A stretch of 64,000 nt of DNA from JANWXD01 sp037446115 (GTDB lineage Bacteria > Acidobacteriota > Terriglobia > Bryobacterales > Bryobacteraceae), in contig JBBIJF010000006.1 of assembly GCA_037446115.1 (NCBI GenBank), forward strand, positions 62,001 to 126,000. The letters are read 5' to 3'. The notes under the pieces were generated by a model. It saw only the letters and a list, made by a program, of their open reading frames with translations. It ran no database searches and was not told the DNA's origin. Shown here piece after piece: positions 57,207-64,000 of this stretch; position 1 is the first letter of the stretch; every line of letters starts with the position of its first letter. A program made the translations under genes and the position numbers.

Positions 57207-58147
57207 TTGGGAACGGGTTGGAACGGTGAAGACAGCTTCACCTCGCAGCAGGAGGTATCCCCGGCGTTGTTGGCCGTCTTCTGATATTCAATTTCGAAAT
57301 CAATGATGGCCTTCAGTTGTGGCCAACTGACCTGGGAAGCCAGGCGACGGCCGTTGACGAACAAGGTGGGCGTGGCGTGGACCTGCAAAGATCTGCCCTC
57401 GGCGATCGAGGCGTCCACTTCGGACTCCGTCGCGCGTGTCTCCAAGCAGCGGCTCAGCTGTAACGCGTCAATGTTGCGACCCTGTGCAAAGGCGAGAACC
57501 TGCTGCTTCAGGTTCTCAGGCGTCAGCTCGCTCTGATGTTCATAAACCCAGTCGTGATACTCCCAGAAGGCAGCCTCGCTTTGCCGGAACACGCAGCGCC
57601 CGGCGATGGCGGCCGCCTTCGCCCACGGGTGGATACTTTCCAGCGGGTAGTCTTTGAAATACAAGCGCACTTGCTTGGGGTATGCGGCCAGCAGATGCTG
57701 GCGGAGCATCTTCGCCTCTTCCCTGCAATACGGGCATTGAAAGTCGCTAAACAACACGAGCACCACCGGAGCTCCGGGCGTGCCGAGGGAAGGGTCGGCG
57801 CCCGTCTTGAGCCTGGACAGATTCTCGCGGAAAGGATTGTCGTTGACGTCGTAGACGGCACCCTGGAGGATCTTGCGGCCGTCTTTGGAGACATAGAAGG
57901 TCTGCTCGGCCGAGGCGGCGCCCGCCTGTGCGCGGACCCGTACTTCGAAAAGCCCGTCCACGGCGGATGGTTTCGGATCCGCCACGTCGACCCGGATCTC
58001 CGGGCCCCAGACAAACAAGTGCCTCAGGTAGGCTTCCAGGGTGGCCTTGTCCAGAGCCGATCGCTCGCCGGCCGCCGCCGGCCACGCGAAAACAAACAGT
58101 CCCGCCAACGGCAAGATGTGCTTGGGCGAAAACTTCGAAGGGTTCAT
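57203..58147 (-). CDS. DsbA-family thioredoxin-fold protein
   Basis: 314 residues with a signal peptide ending near PAAAGE. An N-terminal about 100-residue region precedes a DsbA-like thioredoxin domain: active site QCPYCREE (CxxC) and cis-Pro loop VHATPTLFVNGR, which are the two features needed for disulfide exchange. Two further Cys (GRCVF, SRCLE) may form a structural disulfide. Coupled to the M28 peptidase, so it may fold that enzyme or a common client. Confidence 0.88.
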   Translation of the reverse strand: MNPSKFSPKHILPLAGLFVFAWPAAAGERSALDKATLEAYLRHLFVWGPEIRVDVADPKPSAVDGLFEVRVRAQAGAASAEQTFYVSKDGRKILQGAVYDVNDNPFRENLSRLKTGADPSLGTPGAPVVLVLFSDFQCPYCREEAKMLRQHLLAAYPKQVRLYFKDYPLESIHPWAKAAAIAGRCVFRQSEAAFWEYHDWVYEHQSELTPENLKQQVLAFAQGRNIDALQLSRCLETRATESEVDASIAEGRSLQVHATPTLFVNGRRLASQVSWPQLKAIIDFEIEYQKTANNAGDTSCCEVKLSSPFQPVPK

Positions 58148-58154
58148 GGCGTTC

Positions 58155-59696
58155 TCACATTACCGGACCGATGCGCCAGGGCACGAACTCATGATGGCCC
58201 AGGCGCTCGCTGGCGGTACGCTCGCCGGAAGCGACGCGGAGCAACAGCTCGAAAATTTCCCGCCCGACCTCGGCAACGGTGGCCTCGCCGTCCGCGATGC
58301 GGCCCGCGTTGACATCCATGTTGTCGCGCATCCGGGAAAACGTGGCGCTGTTTGAGGCGATCTTGATTACGGGGATGGTGGGGAATCCGATCGCACTTCC
58401 CCGCCCCGTGGTAAAAGCGATGACATTGACGCCGCCCGCTGCGAGCCCGGCCAGGGATACCGGGTCGTAGCCGGGGGTGTTCATGAACACAAAGCCCCGC
58501 TCGGTGATGCGCTCGGCGTAATCCACGGCGTCCATCAGCGTGGAAGTGCCGGCCTTGGCCACCGCGCCGAGCGATTTTTCCACGATGTTGGTCAAGCCGC
58601 CTTCTTTGTTACCCGGCGACGGGTTGTCGTCGAAGGTGCCCCGGAAACGGTCCAGGTACTCCTTGTAGGAACGCACAAAACCCAGGAGCTTTTCGGCCAC
58701 TTGCCGGCTCCGGGCGCGGCGCAGGAGGAGATGTTCGGCGCCGAAGATCTCCGTGGTCTCCGCCAGCACCACGGTACCTCCGGCCTCCACGAGCAGATCG
58801 CAGCAGGCGCCCAAGGCGGGATTGGCCGTGATACCGGAGAAGGAGTCCGAGCCGCCGCAATTGAGTCCCAGGACAATCTCGGAAGCCGGCACCGCGACCC
58901 GCCGCTCGGCAGCCGCCTGTTCGATGAAGCGTGCGATCTCGCGGCGGGCCGCCTCGACCGTGGCGCGTGTGCCGCCGCTGGACTGGAGCGTCAGGCCGAC
59001 GAGCCTGCCGCTGCGGGCAGCCTCCTCGCCGAAGTACTGCTCGATCTGGTTCACCTCGCAGCCCAGGCCCAGAATCACCGCGCCAAAAACGTTCGGGTGA
59101 TTCAGTACACCCGCGAGCGTACGCCGCAGTAGCGCCAGGTCGGCGCCCATCGTCATCCCGCAACCCTCGCCGTGGGGAAACGCAGCCACGCCGTCCACAC
59201 CGGAGGGCAGGGCTTCCGCCGCATAGCTCCGGGCGACAAGCTCCGCCGTGTGTGCCGCGCAGTTGGAAGCGGCCACCACTGCCACGTAATTCCGCGTCCC
59301 TACACGTCCGTCCGGGCGCCGGTAACCGAGAAACGCGGGGGCAGTTCCCGGCCGGCGCTCCCGGGTCGGCGGAGCCCCGTCGGGGAACACGTATGTGGTT
59401 GCGACTTCTTCGAACCGGAGATTGTGCGTGTGCACGTGCTCTCCGGCCTCGATCCGGCGGCACGCCCGGCCGATCGCCTGGCCGTAACGCTTCACCACGG
59501 TGCCCGGCTCCATCGAAACCAGCGCGATCTTGTGGCCGGCCGGGACGGCGTCGCGCACCTCGAGCATCCGGCCGTCCACGCGCAAGCGCGTGCCCGGCGA
59601 CAGAGCCACACGCGCCACAGCAACGTTGTCCTCCGGATGCAGGCGCAGGACCGAATTTTCCGGCGTGGCAAGTCTGGTCAGTCCGGCAAGCGACAC
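58155..59696 (-). CDS. UxaA-family altronate/galactarate dehydratase-type enzyme
   Basis: 513 residues from a GTG. N-terminal SAF domain (about 1-95, HPEDNVAVARV, AGHKIAL) fused to the large dehydratase domain with GYRRPDGRVGTRNYVAVV, FPHGEGCGM, GLGCEVNQ, LNCGGSDSFSGITANPALG and a C-terminal region. Cys residues in these motifs are candidate iron ligands. It dehydrates a sugar acid to a 2-keto-3-deoxy acid; altronate or galactarate cannot be distinguished. GAGGT upstream. Confidence 0.85.
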   Translation of the reverse strand: MSLAGLTRLATPENSVLRLHPEDNVAVARVALSPGTRLRVDGRMLEVRDAVPAGHKIALVSMEPGTVVKRYGQAIGRACRRIEAGEHVHTHNLRFEEVATTYVFPDGAPPTRERRPGTAPAFLGYRRPDGRVGTRNYVAVVAASNCAAHTAELVARSYAAEALPSGVDGVAAFPHGEGCGMTMGADLALLRRTLAGVLNHPNVFGAVILGLGCEVNQIEQYFGEEAARSGRLVGLTLQSSGGTRATVEAARREIARFIEQAAAERRVAVPASEIVLGLNCGGSDSFSGITANPALGACCDLLVEAGGTVVLAETTEIFGAEHLLLRRARSRQVAEKLLGFVRSYKEYLDRFRGTFDDNPSPGNKEGGLTNIVEKSLGAVAKAGTSTLMDAVDYAERITERGFVFMNTPGYDPVSLAGLAAGGVNVIAFTTGRGSAIGFPTIPVIKIASNSATFSRMRDNMDVNAGRIADGEATVAEVGREIFELLLRVASGERTASERLGHHEFVPWRIGPVM

Positions 59697-59703
59697 AGAA
59701 GGT

Positions 59704-60288
59704 TTACCTCAATAATACCGACTCGGTGAGTTGCTCGCCCGTATGCACATGAAGTTTGCCGTTCACGGGGTGAATCCACAAGCCGTCGCCGTCCGGCACC
59801 GGGATCTCCTCGGGCCCGTTGACCACGATGAAATTGTCCATTTCCACTTCCCGAATGAATTTGCCGATGTGCACGTGGGGCTGGCACTGGGTGCGCACGA
59901 GGTCTCCGTTCTTGGCGAGCGCCCAGTCCTCGCCCCAGAGCTCGCGGGCCTTCTGAATGGCGGCGCTCCAGAGTTGAAGACGCTCCTCGGCACTCATGTC
60001 GGAGAGCCGGTACATGCCTTTGCGCACGGCCCGGGGGAGGGCCAGCAGCCGGTTCGGCTTTCGTGGATTGATGTCCTTCAGGAAGAACACCGGCGGGCCG
60101 GGAGCCTGCTGGAGCGCTTCGCGGGTGAGTCCGCACTCGCGGGCGGCGAGCGTCTCAGGTTGTTCGGGATCACACTTGCAGGCAGCAATATCCGCGCGGG
60201 CGGCGCCGAGGGCTGCCATGAGCAGAAAAACGGGGCCGCACACCTTGCCGGCTATACTTGTGAACGTGCTGGATCGCATTCGTGTCAT
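59704..60288 (-). CDS. Secreted HIT-like protein
   Basis: 194 residues from ATG 60288 (GTG 60294 and ATG 60279 also in frame). Signal peptide with a hydrophobic stretch ending LGAARA, then several Cys. The motif QPHVHIGKF (H-x-H) after a FLKDINPRKPNRLLALP strand resembles histidine-triad hydrolases and bacterial CDP-diacylglycerol pyrophosphatases. The assignment is tentative. Its 5' end overlaps the divergent glycosyltransferase start and contains that gene's -10. Confidence 0.5.
   Translation of the reverse strand: MTRMRSSTFTSIAGKVCGPVFLLMAALGAARADIAACKCDPEQPETLAARECGLTREALQQAPGPPVFFLKDINPRKPNRLLALPRAVRKGMYRLSDMSAEERLQLWSAAIQKARELWGEDWALAKNGDLVRTQCQPHVHIGKFIREVEMDNFIVVNGPEEIPVPDGDGLWIHPVNGKLHVHTGEQLTESVLLR
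60253..60258 (+). promoter_or_regulatory. -10-like TATACT before the glycosyltransferase
   Basis: TATACT, seven bases before GTG 60266, lying inside the coding sequence of the divergent HIT-like gene. No Shine-Dalgarno between. Confidence 0.45.
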
Positions 60289-61720
60289 CCTCACAGCGGC
60301 CGTCTTGATCTATTTTCTCTATTTTTTCGGGCTTACTGCTGCGGGGTTGGTCGGGCCGGATGAGCCGCGTTATGCGGCCATCGGGCGGGAGATGGCGCGC
60401 TCGGGCGACTGGGTCACGCCAGTGCTGTGGGGTGAGCCTTGGTTTGAAAAGCCGCCGCTGCTTTATTGGATGACGGCGGCGGCCTACCGCGCCGGTCTGG
60501 GCCCGGATGTGGCACCACGTGCCCCCGTGGCCATGCTGAGCGTCCTGTTCCTTTATTTCTTCTGGCGGCTCACACGCAGCGAGTTCGGACCGCAGGCGGC
60601 GTTCTACGGCACGGCAATTCTGGCCACCAGCACCGGATGGGTGGCCTTCAGCCAGGTCGCGCTGCCAGACCTGCCGCTGGCCGCCGGCTTCACGCTGGCC
60701 ATGCTGCTGGGCCTGCGGTGGCTGTCCACGAACCGCAGGGAGTATCTGTGGGGAGCCTGGTTCTGTTTGGCAATGGCGGTGCTGGCCAAGGGCCTTGTGC
60801 CGCTGGTGCTATTTCTACCCTTTGTCTGGCATGCGCGCCACCGCCTCTCGGCCTTGTTCCATCCTTCCGCGATTGCCGTTTTCTTGTTGACCGCAGCCCC
60901 GTGGTACGCGCTGTGCGCGATGCGTCACGGCGGCGATTTTGTCGCCGAGTTTTTCTGGCGCCACCATCTGGAGCGATTTGCCGGCGGCGACATTCACCAC
61001 CCGCGGCCGTTCTGGTTCTATCTCCCCATTGTCCCGGCGGCAATCTTTCCCTGGACTCCGTGGCTGGCGCCGCTTTTCCGGCCAGGTTTCTACGGAGATC
61101 CGCAGCGGCGGTTCCTGGCTCTCTGGGTGCTGTTCGGCTTGCTTTTCTTTTCAGCCTCGGTCAATAAGCTCCCGGGTTACCTGCTTCCCCTGCTGCCGGC
61201 CGTGGCGCTGCTGGCGGCTCTGGCCATGGCCGAGGTTCGAGACGCCCGCCTGCTGCTTACGGCGAGCATAGCTTTGCTGGTGCTGGTTCCTGTAATCAGC
61301 GGGACCCTGGCACCGGCTTTGGCTGCGGGCCTGTCGCGCGCGCCCATCGGAGGCTGGCACTGGCCATTTGCCGCTACCATGGCGTCCCTGGCAATCCTGG
61401 CGTGGCTGGTCGAGCAGGCGGGCCACCGCCGCGCGGCGGTCTTCGTGGCGGTGGCTGCCGCGACGGTGGGGGTGGTGTTCCTCAAAGTCAAGGCCCTGCC
61501 GCAGGTGGATCGTTGGGCCTCCGCGCGAGGCGTGTGGGAGCAAGTCGGATCCAGGAGCAGTGCGGCTTGTGTCGAAACCATCCACCGCAATTGGAAATAC
61601 GGGCTCGATTACTATGCCGGAACACCCCTGCCGCCATGCGCCGCCGCAAGGGAGCGTACCGTGCGCATCGGCCAGCTCCCCGGGCGTCCGCCGTTTGTGC
61701 GGGAGGCAGACGGCCGGTAG
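60266..61720 (+). CDS. ArnT-like membrane glycosyltransferase (GT-C fold)
   Basis: 484 residues from GTG 60266 (GTG 60260 also possible). About 11 hydrophobic segments. The first periplasmic loop has the hallmark LVGPDEPRYAAIGREM and the downstream FEKPPLLYWMTA, the acidic and Lys motifs of PMT/ArnT-type GT-C enzymes that use lipid-phosphate sugar donors. A small C-terminal periplasmic part ends the protein. Donor and acceptor unknown; lipid A or protein modification are possible. Confidence 0.85.
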   Translation: MLDRIRVILTAAVLIYFLYFFGLTAAGLVGPDEPRYAAIGREMARSGDWVTPVLWGEPWFEKPPLLYWMTAAAYRAGLGPDVAPRAPVAMLSVLFLYFFWRLTRSEFGPQAAFYGTAILATSTGWVAFSQVALPDLPLAAGFTLAMLLGLRWLSTNRREYLWGAWFCLAMAVLAKGLVPLVLFLPFVWHARHRLSALFHPSAIAVFLLTAAPWYALCAMRHGGDFVAEFFWRHHLERFAGGDIHHPRPFWFYLPIVPAAIFPWTPWLAPLFRPGFYGDPQRRFLALWVLFGLLFFSASVNKLPGYLLPLLPAVALLAALAMAEVRDARLLLTASIALLVLVPVISGTLAPALAAGLSRAPIGGWHWPFAATMASLAILAWLVEQAGHRRAAVFVAVAAATVGVVFLKVKALPQVDRWASARGVWEQVGSRSSAACVETIHRNWKYGLDYYAGTPLPPCAAARERTVRIGQLPGRPPFVREADGR

Positions 61721-61805
61721 ACTCGCGCCTCGGAGGGCGTAGTTCCCGCCCCGGGTAGCGGCCGGGCAGGGTGCCGCCACCTTTTCCTGACGGCGACCTG
61801 AGCCG

Positions 61806-62654
61806 TTACGTCCCCTTGGCGCTTTTCAGCGTCTCCTGGATTTTCTTCGCAAGGTCCTTGGTCTCTTTCGTTTCTTTGACGTGTTTGAGAGCTTCAAGAG
61901 CCTGGTTGCAAAACAGCTCGACGCGGTCCGGCATATCCAGCTTGGTGCGGCCGAACAGCTTGGCCTGTTCGTGGAGGTTTCTCACCATGGCGAGAGCGAA
62001 GACGTCATGAGGCACCTTGACTTCCGCCGCCTTGAAAATTTCCTGCGCCTTGGCCATGTCCTCCGGAGCTCCGACGGCTTCGCAGGTTACCAGCAGGACG
62101 CCGCGCTCGATGGCTCGCTGTCGCACCGGCTCCAGTTTGGGCTCCGGCAGCAGGATTCCGCTCGCCACACTCTTGAGCTCGGTTATGGGGTTGATGCTTC
62201 CCGTAGGGAAGCTGAATGCCAGGGCAATATCCTGGCTGTGGTCGTGTTTGGTGAACGTCAGGAAGGTCTCGGCGAACTGCAGGGCCCGCCGTGCCGCGAT
62301 CTTACGGTAGTCGTTCATCTGGGTGCGAAAGGGGGTCGGATTCAGCTTGTTGGCGCGAGCTCCGGCTTCGAACATATCCGCCAGTTCCGCATAGCCCCGC
62401 GCCATGCCTGCGGTGACGATCAACCGCCACGGTTGTGCGCGAGCTTTGTACTCGTTTTCGGTCTTCAGAAGCTCGTCGAGGTTGTGTTCGACTTTGTCGT
62501 AGTCGGCGGCGGCCCATGTGCTCCTGGCCGCGGCCCAGAAGAATTCCGGGGTTCCGGGTTTGGGCCCTGGCGGGCCGGTGGTGCAGGACAGGGCGATCGC
62601 CAGGAGACCGGTAGCAAAGGCGGTAAAAAGAACAGCGCGCTGTGTGGAAAGCAT
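61806..62654 (-). CDS. Lipoprotein of unknown function
   Basis: 282 residues with a type II signal peptide; the lipobox LAIALSC puts the lipidated Cys at about residue 24. The mature part is alpha-helical with TPR-like texture (ARSTWAAADYDKVEHNLDEL, QALEALKHVKETKE). ATG 62654 has GGAAGGAGCGGGAG upstream. Stand-alone gene. No family recognised. Confidence 0.65.
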   Translation of the reverse strand: MLSTQRAVLFTAFATGLLAIALSCTTGPPGPKPGTPEFFWAAARSTWAAADYDKVEHNLDELLKTENEYKARAQPWRLIVTAGMARGYAELADMFEAGARANKLNPTPFRTQMNDYRKIAARRALQFAETFLTFTKHDHSQDIALAFSFPTGSINPITELKSVASGILLPEPKLEPVRQRAIERGVLLVTCEAVGAPEDMAKAQEIFKAAEVKVPHDVFALAMVRNLHEQAKLFGRTKLDMPDRVELFCNQALEALKHVKETKETKDLAKKIQETLKSAKGT

Positions 62655-62764
62655 CTCCCGCTCCTTCCGCCGAAACCTTTATCACAGAAAACTCAGGGTT
62701 GCAAGGAGGGATGCGCCAAAACGGGGCCCAGCCGGACGGCTGCCGGGGCGATGCTGTCGGGCGG

Positions 62765-63793
62765 CTATTTCAGCCACGCATCGAGATTCTCGCGGACGAA
62801 ATCATCATCGGTCAGATGAGGATACGAGCGGATCACCCGTTCGATTTCCTCGAGCTGGCCGGCAGAAAGGTCCTCTTCCGGATCCAGGCACCAGCGTCCG
62901 GCGAGAAGCCCTTGGCGGCGCAGCACCTCGTGGATGCCGGCAATGCAGCCCCGGAAGTTGTTGGCGGCGTCGAACAATGCCGCGTTGGCATCCGTGATCT
63001 CGGCCGCCAGCCGGAACCAGTCTGCGCAGATCGGATGGGCATGTTCGTGGAGAACGCAGTAGTGTACGGACTCCAGCAGCTCGACGGCGCGGCGCGTCCA
63101 CACTGCCCAATGCCCCAGCAGGCCGCCGACGATCCGCACGGTGACCCCACCGAAGCGGAACTCGGTCAGCAGGTCGTAGAGGATGGAATCATCGTTGCCC
63201 GTATACAACGCGATTTCGCCGGCCCTTCCGGACTCGGCCACGGCGCGGACCACGTCCAGAGTCTGGTAACGGTTGAACGGCGCGATCTTGATGGCCACGA
63301 CGTTGTCAATTTCCACAAAGCGCCGCCAGAAGGCGTAAGGCAGCACGCGTCCCCCGACGGCGGGCTGCAAGTAAAAGCCGAATACGGGGATGATTGCCGC
63401 CACGGCCCGCGCGTGCGCGATCAGCTCTTCCACGGAAGCTTCCTTCAGCGCTCCGAGACTGAGCAAGCCGGCGTCGTAGCCGCAGGAGGCGGCAAATTCG
63501 GCTTCGGCGACGGCCTGGGAGGTGGGGCCGCAAATCCCGGCGACCTTGACGACGTCCCGGCCGCGGAGCTCCTCCATGGCGAGCTCCAGCACAGGCCGGA
63601 AGAGCCCGTGTTTCGGATCCCGGATGGCAAACTGCGTCGTGTGGACGCCCACCGCCACGCCTCCGGCGCCCGCCGCGAGGTAGTAGCGCGTCAGAGCGCG
63701 CTGGCGCCGCTCGTCGAGCCTGCGCTCCGGCGTCAGAGCCAGCGGATGCGCGGGAATGACGACGCCTTTACGGAGCTTTTCGCGCCACTCCAT
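62765..63793 (-). CDS. DapA-family (dihydrodipicolinate synthase-like) aldolase
   Basis: 342 residues, class I aldolase barrel. N-terminal VIPAHPLALTPERRLDERRQ, then AGGVAVGVHTTQF, the Schiff-base Lys candidate in VVAIKIAPFNRY, and IALYTGNDD. The usual catalytic Tyr motif (YNVP) is replaced by GFYLQPAVGG, so lysine biosynthesis is unlikely; a sugar-acid aldolase or dehydratase role fits better. One-base TGATG coupling to the partial gene upstream. Confidence 0.75.
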   Translation of the reverse strand: MEWREKLRKGVVIPAHPLALTPERRLDERRQRALTRYYLAAGAGGVAVGVHTTQFAIRDPKHGLFRPVLELAMEELRGRDVVKVAGICGPTSQAVAEAEFAASCGYDAGLLSLGALKEASVEELIAHARAVAAIIPVFGFYLQPAVGGRVLPYAFWRRFVEIDNVVAIKIAPFNRYQTLDVVRAVAESGRAGEIALYTGNDDSILYDLLTEFRFGGVTVRIVGGLLGHWAVWTRRAVELLESVHYCVLHEHAHPICADWFRLAAEITDANAALFDAANNFRGCIAGIHEVLRRQGLLAGRWCLDPEEDLSAGQLEEIERVIRSYPHLTDDDFVRENLDAWLK

Positions 63794-63999
63794 CAGAACT
63801 TGCCGTCCCGAACCTCAAAATGCGTGGGCTTGCCGAGGATGGCGCCGCCGGCCGCAATCCACTGGGCCACCCATTCGATCACCTGCTCTGCGCTGACGGA
63901 GGGATACCCGAACAGGTGGTGGCAGCGGGCGGCGTTGTTGAGCAGCGCGGTTTGAGCCTCGCAGCCCTCAAAGACGGGAGCGACGCCGAAATGCTCCCC
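63793..63999 (-). CDS. C-terminal fragment, possibly NAD-dependent epimerase/dehydratase (5' end outside the window)
   Basis: 68 residues, open to the window edge. The pattern NNAARCHHLFGYPSVSAEQ followed by VIEWVAQWI resembles the end of extended short-chain dehydrogenases, and the tail GKPTHFEVRDGKF is distinctive. Its stop overlaps the DapA-like ATG, so the two form an operon. Identity is uncertain from the fragment. Confidence 0.5.
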   Translation of the reverse strand, partial: GEHFGVAPVFEGCEAQTALLNNAARCHHLFGYPSVSAEQVIEWVAQWIAAGGAILGKPTHFEVRDGKF

Positions 64000-64000
64000 G

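Overview
This is a 64 kb chromosomal window from a GC-rich, Gram-negative, diderm bacterium. The gene content points to the Acidobacteriota, most likely the Solibacter/Bryobacter lineage. The evidence is Oar-type TonB-dependent receptors with N-terminal carboxypeptidase-regulatory-like folds, three CRTAC1/ASPIC-UnbV seven-repeat propeller proteins, a giant secreted TPR protein, Tat-exported sugar isomerase-like TIM barrels, and LpxC plus an MsbA-like exporter. The taxonomic call is inference from gene families; there is no rRNA here. I see no insertion sequence, prophage, CRISPR array or integrase.

Layout. 1-21 kb is an accessory, plant-polysaccharide-flavoured block: a receptor cut by the window edge, a CRTAC1 and TPR pair, two GH51-type arabinofuranosidases flanking a complete TonB receptor, two tandem CRTAC1 proteins, a GH113-like hydrolase and an anaerobic sulfatase-maturase-type radical SAM enzyme. 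21-25.6 kb is the oxidative pentose-phosphate operon zwf-opcA-pgl with a CapA-like gene. 25.5-28.1 kb is polA, apparently without a proofreading site. 28.2-32.7 kb is a cell-envelope operon: lpxC, a CDP-alcohol phosphatidyltransferase, a small membrane protein, a DUF218 protein and an ABC exporter. 33.5-39.2 kb, minus strand, is hutU-hutI-ftcD-lipA, which turns urocanate into glutamate plus a folate one-carbon unit. 39-47 kb holds a small zincin, a ThuA-like protein, RNase J, a membrane protein and secA. 47-53.5 kb holds a gamma-glutamyltransferase, an AhpD-like gene interrupted by an in-frame TGA, a catalytic/non-catalytic M16 peptidase pair, a Tat TIM barrel and a DCC-family protein. 53.5-64 kb has a tRNA-Cys, an M28 peptidase coupled to a DsbA-like protein, a UxaA-type dehydratase, an ArnT-like glycosyltransferase, a lipoprotein and a DapA-like enzyme.

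The main discovery is at 48584-49180. A gene that looks like two broken halves is continuous in one frame across a TGA. That TGA sits at the second position of the catalytic CxxC of an AhpD/CMD peroxidase-like protein, and a bacterial SECIS-like hairpin begins 5 nt after it. I read it as a selenoprotein with a Glu-x11-Cys-x2-Sec-x3-His site. Three further signals deserve attention: a recurrent -10-like hexamer 6-12 nt before start codons that lack a Shine-Dalgarno sequence (probable leaderless mRNAs); a strong minus-strand promoter followed by four hairpins upstream of RNase J (small RNA or structured leader); and several overlapping gene ends.

Most start codons were chosen from signal peptides, translational coupling, Shine-Dalgarno or -10 sequences. 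All product names are from recognition of motifs by eye.
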